A stretch of DNA of 64,000 nt from Parelaphostrongylus tenuis. Its lineage: Eukaryota > Nematoda > Chromadorea > Rhabditida > Metastrongylidae. Where the stretch lies: the NCBI GenBank assembly GCA_019055375.1, contig JAHQIW010004619.1, positions 1 to 64,000 on the forward strand, in the 5' to 3' direction. The notes beneath the pieces are model-generated. The model was given only the letters and a program-made list of their open reading frames with translations, searched no databases and was not told the origin of the DNA. A program made the translations under genes and the position numbers. This document shows positions 36,850 through 49,307 of the stretch, piece after piece (the first letter of the stretch is position 1; each line of letters starts with the position of its first letter).

Positions 36850-37855
36850 AAAAGGTTTTGGTCTAAGCCTTATACCACTTGATTCTGCTTGACAAGGAAT
36901 TAAATTGCCGTATTTTGCGTATAAGAAAATCTTTATGGTCTTGATAGTTTTCAGCGAGTTGGTAGTAATGTACTAACTAGGTGTAGCTCCACGTGATCTC
37001 AACAATTAGTGTAAGGAAATTTATAAATGGCAAACGAGACATACTCGTACGTCGTTGGCTGCACTTTCGTGTGAAACGTCTTCGCTTGTTGAGCGCTGTC
37101 GCTGGGTAAACTATCTGAAACTGAGCACACGTTCACAAGTGATGAGGATTATCGAAAAAAATGCGCCGCTTTTCTGGATTAATAATCCATTCACAGGACA
37201 GGCTACTGTACATCCTTTGATAAGTACGCCGCATTAGAAGTTCACATTGTCACAGGTAAAAGTTAAACCATTAATTCCGTAACAGCTTTCACTAGTGGTT
37301 TAAGAATCCTTCAGGTATGTTCCGATCGTGTAAGAGCACAGTTAGTTGCCGCACAACGGTGTACTATGTGAAATAGAGATAGTAGAAATTGTGGACAGTC
37401 GATATGCCCTCTACAAATTTAGATCACTGTCTGAAACCGTCTGTCATCAAGTAGTTCCGGAATTATCCGTCAGTCACCTCGATATTAATAAATGTATAAA
37501 ATGAAATTTTTTGACATGAAAATCTTTTGAAGATACGGTAAGATTTTGAGGTGAGTTTTCTAGCAAAACAGAATTCTACGGTGCTCTTCAGATTTTACAA
37601 TTCTGCAGCAGTTAATAGTCAACGACCGCTATTTGCTACTATTGTATCATTCCTAATTCTTACTTTCCAGTGTTATTCCCATTTTATTGCAGTATTCTTG
37701 CAGTATTTTTCATTTTTTCAATCCTAATCAGTTAGAAGCAATGGAGCATTTAAGACCAAACGTTCCTTATAAGCATCGTTTCCGTTGAAATGAGTCGAAG
37801 AAAAATCTGTCCAGAAGCGTTATCGAAACTGAACAGGGTTTGTACACCTGGCTAT
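36850..37855. other. No gene recognised
   Basis: Only short frames without recognisable domains are present. I see no repeat family I can name. Confidence 0.5.
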
Positions 37856-37859
37856 TGAT

Positions 37860-39560
37860 GTTTTAAAGACGATGCCATCAGTGTAGCGAAAGTGGCGTTA
37901 TTGTCGAGTGTCGATTTAACCCCCTTACTGTCTCATTCTCACAATCGCATATCATTTTGGAAAACGATAGTGGACAAAACGCCACCGCCTTGTCGAATCC
38001 AACTTCATACGCTGTTAGCAATATCGATGGCAATATTTGAGTGTCGAGTTTCAATACGACTCGAGAACAATAATGTACCGAGTAGGACACGCTGGTTATG
38101 CAGACCTTTAATGAATACTTCTCTTATTTTAAATTGAAAGACTTCTTCAAATTGACAAGTCGATGCAAACGAGACAATGTGATCTCTTGTACGCTCATAT
38201 GATCTATAGAACTAAATTCCTTTCAAAATTGCTTGTTCACATGGTTGCCTCACATTCAGGGTTCTATCGAACATGCTCAAAATGACTAGAGTGAAGAGTT
38301 TGCAGACGGCGGACAACAAACAGATTGGGCGATATTTGATAACATCGTGAGGGTATCCGTTTTTGGGCAATAACATTATCTTCTTGCTTTTCCATAGATT
38401 AGAAGCCTTCCATTCTGACAGACAGTGAGTGAACATCCGAGCCAGCGTCTTGATGTTCTTGATCTGATGGGAGGTTTTTCATGCGTTCTGGTCTTATCCT
38501 GTCTAAATCAGGTGTTCCATTTCTCACCGACGAGCTAGCGTGTCAGATTTCGGAAGGATGAATCTGTAGGACAACAAATTTGTGCTCTTTTGTTTCATAT
38601 GGCGTTAAGAGGACATGGCTATTCAAGAGTCCCATTGATCAATACCATTGTGATCACTTCCTCTATTGCCCATGTAGAAGCTGCAACTGCTCCATTAAGA
38701 TGCCAAAGTGTAATTATTTTGATCTTGTAAGTGACGAAGCTTTGGAGGCCTTTGCAAATGCTCTTTTCCGCTTAATCAACTTTGGCCATAATACGTGTTC
38801 TTCTTTCTTTACAAAAATTTTCAATCCTCTTCTACGGTGCTTTGCAAGTTCGGACGTAAGATTTCGCTTGCCTGCGGCTGTGCGATTTCACACTGACGTG
38901 TCAATGCGGGTGCTTGTGAGGACAAGTCTCTTGGTAACTTTAACACATTCCGAATTCATAGTGCTAGTGTGAAGATGTTTACTGAACCGCGCATATTCTC
39001 CGCCGCTATTGTTAATGACACTACCTTCCCAACAGCCGACAATTAATTTGATACCTCCCAGTTTCTTATAGTTCTGTAATCTTGTTGGATAGATTAGGAT
39101 TCTTTCTCTTCCCCAAGAATGGGACATTGCTTGAAGGAAGCGATTTTCTAACCTAGTTAAGAATTCTAGAACAACGGCGACATCGCTTAGATAACATTTG
39201 ATTTACTGAACTGTGCTCTATTTGACTACGGAACTCTCCATTGGAAGGCTCCCTCGTCCACCACTGAGAGTGAAGTTCGAAATTATAGGTCCATGGATGA
39301 TTTCGGCCGTCATGATATTCTCACATAGCCTTCCATGCTGTTCGTTCCATTGTTGTCCGTCTATGATTCCACCGTAACTATCCTCAGGTCTCTTTCTTGG
39401 TCTGATTTTAGCGCTGAAACCTCCAATGACCTCTAAGAATGAGCGAGTTTTTCTGAAGAGCTTTTCTAGGTCCTTGTAGAACGCTTCGACCTCGTCTTTG
39501 GCATATTTGGATGTTAGCATAAACAACAAAGATGGCCAAAGCCAGCAACGATTCACATTT
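37860..39560 (-). pseudogene. RTE-type non-LTR retrotransposon relic 1
   Basis: The minus strand carries, from 39560 downward, an AP-endonuclease segment (AFYKDLEKLF, then GGFSAKI and QQWNEQHGRL), a linker (TKRLVLTSTRID, KAPxKRIENFCKERRT), and the reverse transcriptase fingers at 38436-38212 (LLPKNGYPHDVIKYRPICLL, then LFTLVILSMFDRTL). Down to about 37870, a broken segment matches the VRQGD/FADD area. Many stops and shifts make it dead. Matches above 39560 (towards 39990) are too weak to claim. A long plus-strand frame at 38580-38972 is antisense to it. Confidence 0.8.
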
Positions 39561-42400
39561 TTACAGACGCAATCGCCTAATCCAGGATATTAGTTGTTCG
39601 AATAAATCGATCGAGAACCTATGTTCATGGTCAAACTCGTTATGATGAGAGCGCCAGCACCGCCAACATCGCCGCAAACGCATGTTTTGAAAAAGAGCTC
39701 TTCTAGGGTGTCAATGGACAACGTGAAATGGGTGGCATCTTCACGTCTCAGTCAGACCGATGGCGTCGTTCCTTATCCTTCTTGCTTGGATCAATAGGTC
39801 TTCTGTAGAGCATTCTTCTACAAATATAGGTACCTTATAGATGGAGACCGTCTAATGGCTCTTTCGATATTGCCAGCCTAGTTTGGCCCTGAGATTCTGG
39901 TAGCCGCACTGTAATCGTCCTTCCCGACCCTGCTGTTCCGGAGCTCTTTCGGCGTCAGGAAAATGGGGCTTGTTTTATCTGTCTTTAGCATTTAGTAACC
40001 ATCGCATAACTTGCTGAAGGTGACCGTACGGCTAGTTGAACGTGGGGGGTTGGGTACTCACGGGTGGCTAGCAGGCCTCTCCTTATGGAACAGGCGATGT
40101 CTTTAGAAAATGACCCCTAGATGGCTCTCAATACCCTACTGCTTCAATGCAGATTTTTAGCCAATTCTACTCGCAAAAGTAAAGGCACGTCAAATCAACA
40201 GTAGAAATAGGGAGATTATCCTCTGAGTCTACCTGCGCCTTTGGGAAGCGCATAGCCACTTTTGTTTTGAGCTCAATTTTCCCGTTCAGCACCTGAGAAC
40301 GTGCCATGAATAACACTACGAAGCAGACCACATTATCGTAGATTCTTCTTTCAAGTCAAAGTTGCTGTTTTTCAGCATCCTACACGGGATTGAATTAGCG
40401 CCTAGTTCGCGCAACTTTCCATTTCTCGCGGGAAAAAGGGGAGAAACTAAATTCAAATGACAAAACCTCAGAAGTTCCATATACTGGAATGTCTCTAAGT
40501 CATCGGTCGGGTTTTGAATAGCTTTTGTGAATAACAATATCGACGAAGAGTGCGGCTGGCTCATCTGAAATTTTCACCTTAGTGATGTGAAAGCCGAGAA
40601 TCTTAAAGTCACTAAAAGACGTTTGTCTTTACAAACACATGAGCTGATGCGTCAATGTGGAATAACATCAGCCGCAGACCTGAAATTTTAGCTCTGCCCT
40701 TGGAAAACGCTGCAGGGAAGTGACAAAAAAGACCTTAAATAGAGAGCAGCAGTTGTCACGGTCAAAGCAGCGAAAAGTGAGAAAAATATTCGCAGAGCCC
40801 GTCACAGCTTCACCATTTATAAAACTGAGATGTTTGCCAATCCACGCTTGAATGGAATGAATACATCTTTCAGAAAGTCAAAGGAGAAGATAAAGGAGAT
40901 CATTCACGATTATTGCTTGATTTCGTCATAATCACGTCCTCTCAAAGTCTTGTGAATTTGAAGGGAAAGCAGTTGCCAGTTCACCGGTTCTCTTGAGAAA
41001 TTCGGTACGATGTTTCTTCAGTAAAGAATAAAACAAAAGCTGGTTCGGACAGAATGAGCGGAACACCTGAAGAACCTCTAGTCACATCTTATCAGCAACA
41101 TTGCTCGGCTCTTCACTCGTTGTTTGCCAAGTTGCAATTTCCCCAGTCAGTGGGAAGTCAGCAAGACTGTTGTTCAAAATGGCAACCTATACAACACTGG
41201 CAACTATCGCTTAGCCTGATTGCTGTTCGCTGTCTATAAACTCTTTAGCTGAGTCATCCTGATGAAGTCTGACAGAACAGTGGGCGAATGGCAGTCATGC
41301 CAACAAATGAGGTTTTAAAAAGGACATGGTTTTATAAACTGTTTTCAAAATGGATATTCAAAATTCAAACGATAAAAATGTCACTGAACTAGTCCGTGAT
41401 AATGTTCGAAGACACTTCGAAGTTGGCACGTCGGCGGCTTACATACCTTTCGTCGGTATCGCCCGCTTCATTGGAGCCGTACTCTCCGTACTTGAAACCT
41501 AATTTACAGCATTTACAGCATAGCTGAGGAGTCGTCATGGAGCGTACGAAACGTACGTATGGCACTGACATACCAACCTTGAAATGGCATCAAAGATTAT
41601 CAAAGACCATACTAAATCTTTTTTTTTACAGTCAAGTTCAAAGACAGTCAATTGAGGGGCTCACTGAAATCTCATAAGCGTACTAGAAATCGCTTTGCCT
41701 CACTTTCATCAACTGAAGAAGGAATTTGAATTGAGTGGGAACAGAAGTAGTCGTAGGGGTTGTGGACAATCAGGCTTCCTTGCTTTGTATATCACAGTAA
41801 TCTGTGAGCTACACAAAGATTTTCCAAAGTAGTGCCATTCTAAAGAGATATCGCCAACAACATAAAAAGAACGGTTGCACGAGGTCGTCATCTCTTTAAA
41901 ATCATTCACTGCAATCATTCAGGACGTCAAGAGAACATATCGGAGCAACAAGGGATTAGAAATTGACGGTCGACAATGACACCGCCTTCGCTTCGCTGTA
42001 GGCATTGTCGTTATAACACCAATCATCAGCCATAAAGAACTAATCTGGAACATTTTAGACCACGCCTGTGGAACGACTGGTATGCGACTAAATATAAGGA
42101 TAACAATGTTTAAGAGGAACGCATGGGTTTTGAATGCCCCATTCAAGCTCAGGACATTGAACATCTCCGAATTCCCCAGTCACTCAACCCAAATTGTGAA
42201 GTCAGTATGATGAACGACCTAGCTCCAAAGTTGAGTAATAAGAAACGGGCGGTTTGGGTAGCGTTTGAGAGCATAGAGGTCGTAGTGAAGAAGGCAAATG
42301 TCATCTGACTCCACGACCACCTCTGTACTGAACAGTTATCCTTGCTTTGAAAGTATTCCCAAAATAATTCCAAGAAAGAATGTCTAAAGCCCAAGCGAGC

Positions 42401-42465
42401 TTGGTACGCCAGGGCCATACACCGGTGTTTCGAAGGTCTCGTCCTCCTCCCCAGTGACCCATGCC
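42401..42465 (-). ncRNA. Decayed hammerhead ribozyme, family B
   Basis: On the minus strand the core is CTGGGGA instead of CUGANGA. GAAA, the CACC/GGTG stem III, TA and the stem I partner TGGCCC are kept. Inactive by inspection. Confidence 0.55.
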
Positions 42466-42691
42466 CCACATTATGTCCTGCATTGTAGCAAGGAAGGAGG
42501 CGTATGTGGTGGTCATAGACTTTTTTGAAGTTATTTTGAATGTTTAGAAACAGTCGATGCCATGGATCAATTTTGCTCTGCCAGCCGAGATCCATCGACT
42601 AAAAAGCGGTGGTGGACCAGTGTCATTGTACACTATACCGTCACCACATACGCCTTCCTCCTTGCTACAGTGCAGGGCCTAATGTGGGGCG

Positions 42692-42742
42692 TGGGTCACT
42701 GACGAGTAGAACGAGACCTCCGAAACACCTTTGTATAGCCCT
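42692..42742 (+). ncRNA. Hammerhead ribozyme-like, family B
   Basis: CTGACGA (42699-42705) and GAAA (42722-42725) are intact. Stem II GTAG/CTCC has one mismatch, stem III has decayed (CACCTTTG), and the TA cleavage site is followed by TAGCCC facing GGGTCA. Confidence 0.6.
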
Positions 42743-42837
42743 TGCGTACCTACCTCGTTTAGGCCTTAGACATTCTTTCTTGAAACTATTTTGTATTCCA
42801 AAAAAAAAGAATGTTTTGAGAATAAACGAGGTTGGTA

Positions 42838-42892
42838 AGCCAGGTTCATACACCGGTGTTTCGGAGGTTTTGGCCTTCTCGTCAGTGACCCC
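42838..42892 (-). ncRNA. Hammerhead ribozyme-like, family B
   Basis: On the minus strand CTGACGA (42885-42879), GAAA, CACC/GGTG and TA are intact. Stem II has one A-C mismatch. Stem I is weakened (GGGGGTCA facing TGAACC). Confidence 0.65.
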
Positions 42893-43574
42893 CGCCCTAC
42901 ATAAAGCCCTGCACTACTATTTTGAATGTTTATTGCAAGTCGATGCCATGAATCAATTTTGCTCTACTATCCTTAGAATCCTGGTCGCTATATGAGCAGG
43001 ACGAAAGATCACCTCAAGTTATTGAACGCTCAGTCGAAACGCCAATGCTAGGAATATCCCGTATCTCGCAAATGGGAGAAGAGTCCGAAGTTCTAGTCGA
43101 AGTTAGCCACCGAACTCATGGACGCCGTTCTACACACCAGGTTGTCGAAGATAAAGTGGGCCGACACGGAAATCGCTTCAACGACAACCGATGGATAAGA
43201 GGCGTTGCCGACTAGACTCCTCGAGATGTCGAGCGAATCGCAGCAAAGCCACCGACGCAATGTTCCAATTTCTTCAAAAAAGCCTCTCAGAAACATATCA
43301 TAATCAAGGAGTTCCTACAGCAAAAAACACACAGTGCGTTTCAATTGCGTGCAAAAAAATGAAAGTGTTGGTGCTGCCTGCTCGAGTTACTCCATATATA
43401 ATAGGGTTACAGGTGATCCAGGTGATATATATGACAACACTCCATTTTTAGGAGTCAAGTCTGTCAAAAGCCTGCAATCAAGCGGCTGGGAAAAACATGG
43501 AAGGCCGTTAGGAGTCGCCTTTAACAAATCAGCTCCTTCCGCTCCATCGGAAGAGACTGGCAAGATAAACGATT

Positions 43575-44852
43575 ATCTTCTTCTGTTTAGTCGCTCCAAG
43601 GTGTTACTGATATAGTTTATTGAATATCAGCGAAGCATATAACAATAGAGTTGATAATGCAGCAACAACAGTCGTGGTGGCTTACGTTTCGGCAAGGTTC
43701 GCCATCTTCAGAGCCTGGAAAGGTCAAATTGATTCGCAAATTATTAAATCAAAGGCCTTCACAACGCCATCAGAAAACATAAGAAATAAATTTTTGGGTC
43801 GCATAGGAAAAACTTCATTCCAAAAACACTCACCGCTTTGATGTTTTAGGTCCTTCAACTGATCTTGAAGACCTGCCACTTGGAGTCTGTGCTTAAGTGA
43901 AACTGTGCCTGGCTCAGGTCGGGAATATTAGCCTGAGGTGTGGTGCGAGGTCACGCGTTATTACGAGGCATTCCTCTTTGCGGTTCATTTTTGAGCCCCG
44001 CTTCGCTAATATATTCATCCCCGCACGCTTCGCAAGAGATTAGATAAATTGTAACCGATCTCATGTAGTCGCCGTCTCTGCCGTTTGGGCAAACTTTGCA
44101 GTCGTTGGTTTCGCAGAGGCGATCATACAGTCGGTTGCGGACTAATTGGCGTTTTAGTGTTTTTGATGGTATCTCGACTACTGCTACCGAATTGTCTAAA
44201 CCTGCTTTTTTTGAACAGCGTTTAATGGCTGCACTTACTTCGTTGCAAATAGAAGGCAGGATGAATGGAACTTTATCCTCGCTAGACCTTCCTTATAGGG
44301 GTGCCGAATTCCATCTAATTCTAACATGAGATTCTCCTATCGTGTTGTAGCTATTAGAGATGGCTAATTTTCGCGCCAAAGTCAGGGACTCTACCTTATG
44401 TTCTTTTCCTGTGTACACATTAGCAGCTGTTCAAAAAATGTTTTTTATAAGTGCGCATTTTGTGTGCGAGGGATGCGCAGATAGGTAGTAAACCAGGATG
44501 ATTTTGTTGCTTGGTTTGCGATACCATTTTGCGTTGTAGGAGTTTTTGGATAGGTCAACTTGATCGTTTAGAAGTGAAAGCCAATTTGCCTTAGGTTTCT
44601 CACGGGTGAACGTTATGCACTCTGACTGACTATTTGAGAACTCAAAACATTTGTCTATCTCCTCTTGCGTTGAGCAGACGACAAAACAATCATCTACATA
44701 CAAACAGTAGGGTAACGGCCGGAGCTCGATTACTAGGGCCTCTACTTTAGACATAAAAGCGATAGCAAGGGTCGGAGCTAGTCGTTGTCCCATTGCCAGC
44801 CCTCTGATCTGCGCAAAAAATTCCCACACCATCTAAAGAATCAGCAGCTTAG
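43575..44852 (-). pseudogene. Penelope-like element, 5'-truncated inverted copy
   Basis: The minus strand encodes, from 44832, the second half of a PLE reverse transcriptase: GLAMGQRLAPTLAIAFMSKV, then YCLYVDDCFVV (catalytic YVDD) and KWYRKPSNK. This is followed by the start of the GIY-YIG nuclease (DYMRSVTIYLISCEACGDE near 44070), which then breaks off. Similarity to the plus copy ends abruptly near 44852. The copy is 5'-truncated and lies head-to-head with the plus copy, an arrangement well known for Penelope insertions (inverted pseudo-LTR). Confidence 0.87.
43679..43715 (-). ncRNA. Minimal hammerhead-like motif in PLE end
   Basis: The minus strand matches the motif at 47644-47680: GGCT, CTGAAGA, TGGC...GCC, GAAA, C-G, TA, AGCC. 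See that entry for the fold. Confidence 0.55.
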
Positions 44853-47793
44853 GCAATCTTTTGAGAACCATGACTTGTCACTAAGACAGAAGATCGTTTT
44901 AGCTAAACAAACAATTATTTTCCTCATTCGCTGCTTAAACACCGAATCGTTCCCAACTTCATCAGGCGAAAACGACTTCATGAGCTATGCGGGCGACCAG
45001 AAGACATCAATGAGTATTGAGCACCGAGTTAAGACTCCTTCGAGAAGCACTTCGATTTAAACAACATCTATTGTATTCTCATTTAGAGAAGTGTGAGTCG
45101 AAAGTGTTCAATATTTAGAGGATTGCCTTCGATGAAGATTCAAGGGTGGGTCAATTTTGATTTGCGAATCTAATAGGTCAAATGCTAAAGTAACCTTATG
45201 CAGAAAATTTGGAAAACTTTTAAACAATTCGCATAGGCAAACTTCGACAAAACATTATAACACCGTTAACGAAAGCCCTAAGAGTCTAACTGACATCAAT
45301 AATGTGCCGAAAACATCAAGGGTCACCGTGTTAGGAGACATGACTCTTCGCGAGAGTGCGCACTCGCTCTTAGAAGGGCCCAAGTTTCTCACCAGCGCAA
45401 TCTATTTCTAAGGAAACCCTGTGTAATATGGCCTGCAATTTGCAAGACCTTCAAGATCGGTTCCGCTATAAAGCTAGACTAGAACCATACAACAGGCAAC
45501 AACGAACAGCAGGAAAATGCAGGGGCATTACCAACACCGCCTTTTCCTCGAGCGTTCTTTAGGCAACAAGGCCCGAATAATGAAGTGGATATCAATTTTC
45601 GTATATTTTCGGACGAAACCCTCAGAATCCTTAATCACTATAGCAAGAAAAGGTTTAGCTCCAACTTAACATCAACGCAGAAAAACGGTATGCGACAGAT
45701 ACGGGAGCTAATAAAGTCCAAAGCCATTCGACTATCTGTTAGTGATAAGGGAGGAGAGTTCGTGGTAATTCCCCATAAGGTGGATGTTGAGATAACAAAA
45801 AAACACCTAGAGGACTCTACACTCTATCGTCTATCATCCAATGAGGAATTTCAAAAACAATATCGAAAGTTGAAAAGTGAATGATTTAAAATAGCAAATT
45901 CGGCTGGTTTAAAATCTTTCGTTATCGCTCAACTAGAACTCAGTCCACCATCATGCCCCATCTTGTACTAACTTACTAGCGTCTACTGATCCATCAAAAT
46001 TCAAAGTTAGACCCATCATCAGTTGTGTAGACGGACCGACGGATAGAATAACGTGGTTTTGAAACTTAATACTAGTCCAACTACTAAACACATTCCAGCC
46101 CATCTTACCAATACCCAAATGTTCTTGGATCGTCTACGTAACGCGTCTCCCAACAACGCGTACGTAATGGAATCGTTCGACGTAACCGCTCTCTATACAA
46201 ATGTGTCGAATGAGTCCGCCATGCAAGCCATATGCGAGCTTCTAGCGGAGCACAAAAGAACTACGAACATGTATGGCTTTTCCATTCGGCAGGTCATGGC
46301 TCTCTTAAAAGAGTGCCTAAGCTGCTCATTCTTTTGATGGTCTGGGAATTATTATGCGCAGATCAGAGGGTTGAAAATTGGACCACGACTAGTTCCGACC
46401 CTTGCTATAGCTTTTATGTCCAAAGTAGAGGGCCCAGTAATCGATCTCCGGCCGTTACTCTACTGTAGGTATATAGATGATTGTTTTGTCGTCTGCTCAA
46501 CGCAAGAGTAGATGGACAAATGTTATGAGTTGTCAAATAGTCAGTCAGAGTGCATAACGTTCACACGTGAGAAACCTGAGGCAAATTGGCTTTCACTTCT
46601 AAACGATCAAATTAACCTCTTTAAAAATTCCTACAACACAAAATGGTATCGCAGTCCAAGCAACAAAAACATCCTGGTTCAGTACCTATATGCTCATCTC
46701 TCGCACACAAAATGCGCACTTATAAAAAACATGTTTCGAACAGCTGCTAATGTGTGCACAGGAGAAGAACATAAGGTAGAGTCCTTGAGTTTGGCGCGAA
46801 AAATAGCCATCTCTAATGGCTAAAACACTATAGGAGCTTCTCAGGTTAGAATTAGATGAAATTCGGCAACCCTATAAGGAAGGTAGAGCGAAGATAAAGT
46901 TCCATTCATCCTGTCTTTTATTTGCAACGAAGTAAATGCAGCCATTAAAGCTGCCTAAAAAGAGCAGGCTCACATAATTCGGTAGCAGTAGTCGAGACAC
47001 CATCAAAAACACTAAAACGCCAACTAGTCCGCAACCGACTGCATGATCGCCAGTGCAAAACCAAGGACTGCAAAGTTTGCCCAAACGGCAGAGACGGCGA
47101 CTGCATGAGATCGATTACAATTTATCTAATCTCTTGCGAAGTATGCGGGGATGAATGTATTGGCGAAACGGGTAGACCACTCTGCATCCGCGTAAAAGAA
47201 CATCTAGCTGGGAAACGTAACTCCGACCCAAAAACCCCACTAGGCACGCATAAGGAACAGAAGCATAAAGGAGCAGATTTTGACGTTAAATTCACGGTCC
47301 TTGCACGGGAATTGAAAACATCTACGCGTAAAATTTTGGAAGCCTTCTGAATACATAGCAAAGGCCCAAAAATGAACAGCAAAGAGGAGTGCCTCGTAAT
47401 AACGCGTGACCTCGCAGCACACCTCAGGCTAATATTCCCGACCTGAGCAAGGCACACTTTAACTTAAGCACAGACTCCAAGTGGCAGGTCTTCAAGATTA
47501 GTTGAAGGACCTAAAACATCAAAGCGGTGAGTGTTTTTGAAATAAAGTCTTTCCTATGCGACCCAAAATTTATTTCTTACGTTTTCTGCTGGCGTTGTGA
47601 AGGCCTTTGATTTAATAATTTGCGAATCAATTTGACCTTTCCAGGCTCTGAAGATGGCGAACTTTGCCGAAACGTAAGCCACCACGACTGTTGTAATTCA
47701 TGCTACATTATCAACTCTATTGTTATATGCTTCGCAGGTATTCAATAAATGATATCAATAACACCTCGGAGCGGCTTAACAGAAGAAAATACT
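44853..47793 (+). pseudogene. Penelope-like element, longer copy (RT plus GIY-YIG nuclease)
   Basis: Plus-strand order: N-terminal LLEGPKFLTSA (about 45380); SVSDKGGEFVVIPHKVD (45740); RT motif A SFDVTALYTNVS (46170); YIDDCFVVCSTQE (46470); KWYRSPSNKN; then CKVCPNGRDGDCMRSITIYL, CGDECIGETGRPLCIRVKEH and EQKHKGADFD of the Cys-linked GIY-YIG endonuclease (47080-47350). PLEs use the nuclease to prime reverse transcription. Several stops and frameshifts disable this copy. The 3' end (47390-47793) is an inverted match of 43575-43990. Confidence 0.9.
47644..47680 (+). ncRNA. Minimal hammerhead-like motif in PLE end
   Basis: GGCT (47644-47647) pairs with AGCC (47677-47680) as stem I. CTGAAGA (47648-47654) fits CUGANGA. 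Stem II is GGC/GCC (47656-47658 with 47666-47668) with one unpaired U after the core. GAAA is 47669-47672, stem III is a single C-G pair, and TA gives a predicted cut after 47676. Penelope elements are known to carry minimal hammerheads with very short stem III in their terminal repeats, so the location fits. Confidence 0.6.
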
Positions 47794-47799
47794 CATTAA

Positions 47800-49300
47800 T
47801 TCATTAATAAACCATTTTTAGGCACCTAGAAATTTGTCAGCTCGCAAATCTACAAGCTATATTTACCTCTTTCTACAGCAGCCTTATTATGTTACAACTA
47901 TATATCTAAGAATATTGAATGATGTACAAAACCTACACTTCTGCTCTCTCTGAACACACTTTTCTGTAATGCATTAGTCATTTATCTGATATTGAACAGC
48001 TGTTCAGAAATTAAGTACAGCTGCAATTAGGATTTTCAAGAAACCAAGCATGAAATTGAGAAGTTCTGAAATTCCCTCCGTCAAGGCAGTACTTGCAAGC
48101 CTGAGCGATACACTGAAGAACGTCATAGTGTCTTGATAGACAGTATCCCGTTTGTTCGTTTGTTTCAATGCACAGAATGTAGGCCTTGAAGTAAAAAAAG
48201 ATAGGGGAAAAAGAAATTAACCGGAGTAAAACGAGAGGTCTTCAATGTTACAAGCAAAAATTCATATCTACTAACAGAAATTACTGCAACCACTCCAATT
48301 TATCATGTGCTAATTCAAAGTTATAGAGTAGCGATGACTTTCATGTCGTAAGAATCTTACGAAAGTTACGTCGTCACGTAAGGAGACCGGCCTCAGCGAT
48401 TACTCTACTATCTCAAGTAACGAAAAATCGATGCCTTTCAAGAATTGCATACAGCATTATATAAGCGGCATCTTATCGTCTCAGCCATTTGAGTGACGTC
48501 GTGCCTTATCCTTCATATCTGCATTCTATAAAAAGGGATTCTTCAATAGAGAAACGAGCCATGCAGAGTTTTCCATAGGGTAGAAATCTCATTTCTCACC
48601 TTATGCATGACTCTGAGCTCCTTTTATAAGTTATTCAGGTTAAAGGATGGGCGGTCAACCAATAAATCATTAGATCAGTGGTTGGGTGCAAGCAGACTGG
48701 TTTGTCAGCGTGTGATTGTCCTACAAGTATATGATGCCCAATGTTTGATAACATTTCTAGTCTGCCAAGGATAGTGGCATCAGTGATTTCCATTCAGTGT
48801 GTGGCTTGGTTTGTAAGAGGTGAGCATATAAGTGCTGATCTTAATCATTGCTATCAGCAATCGTTCGGTAAGGAGATTGATGAGGGGAGCAAAGACCGGT
48901 TTCAAACCTTTAAGAACCATGAGAGTCATTTGATACTCATCGCGCGACGTCAAATCTTACTCACCAATCTTACATCATCTTTAATCATCTTAAATCTTAC
49001 CACTTGGGGCAGAGGAGGCGGGGCTTCCGTACACGCCCCTGGGTCCACGGAAGTGACCGGTTAAGGGCCGGACATTCGATCAATAAATCAGTAGCCGGAC
49101 AACAAAAAGCAGAAAACTAGCAAATCACGAAACCACCACATTGCCGATGCCATGCAAAAATAATAGTTTTGCCGCTTACAGGACGTCAAGCCGTAATCTT
49201 GCTTGTGTTGTCTGTGACACACACGTCGAGCTATTACAGTAGTATGTAATTATTTAAATCGAAGTGAAGGCTACCGCTCCGTATTTCTCGGAATTCTCGT
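47800..49300. other. Intergenic stretch before KICS2
   Basis: No gene is seen. A short block at 48470-48530 (GTCTCAGCCATTTGAGTGACG, CCTTATCCTT) resembles blocks at 23880-23940 and 39725-39790. A small CTTA/AATCTTAC-rich tract lies near 48950-49005. The final part should contain the KICS2 promoter, but I see no defined element. Confidence 0.45.
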
Positions 49301-49307
49301 AGATTTT

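Larger units (their letters stand above)
42350..42960. repeat. Palindromic hammerhead family B cluster inserted in RTE
   Basis: The cluster interrupts the RTE C-terminal coding region between sequence equivalent to KKTKTIGLRAHL...IPAL and LRKQDE in the copy at 50.2-50.8 kb. Similar TTGCTTT/TTGCTCT strings at both edges may be a target duplication. It holds three family B units in alternating orientation (minus about 42360-42500, plus about 42610-42790, minus about 42825-42955), each with a hammerhead core around ACACCGGTGTAT or its decayed form. Confidence 0.75.
40380..43425 (+). pseudogene. RTE-type non-LTR retrotransposon relic 2, interrupted
   Basis: Plus-strand blocks in RTE order: RLVRATFHFSREK (about 40400); KAENLKVTKRRLSLQTHELM (about 40600); SFTIYKTEMFANP (about 40800); AGSDRMSGTPEE (about 41050); FAVYKLFS and VILMKSDRTVGEW (about 41230); MMNDLAPKLSNKKRAVW (42210). 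After an insertion (42350-42960) come LYEQDERSPQVIERSVE, PMLGISRISQ and NRFNDNRWIRGVAD. The 3' end carries degenerate CAGGTGATA units near 43410. Numerous stops and shifts. It faces relic 1 tail-away, and the 5' end is truncated. Confidence 0.8.

Noticed and set aside
38580..38972. 130-residue plus-strand open frame
   Set aside because: It lies antisense to the RTE linker and RT region and has no recognisable domain.
41259..41290. CTGATGAAGTCTGACAGAAC as a hammerhead core
   Set aside because: No GAAA at the proper distance and no stem I. It lies in RTE coding sequence.
42149..42595. 148-residue minus-strand open frame
   Set aside because: It spans antisense RTE sequence and a family B hammerhead palindrome and does not resemble a protein family.
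47122..47457. 111-residue minus-strand open frame
   Set aside because: Antisense of the PLE GIY-YIG domain.
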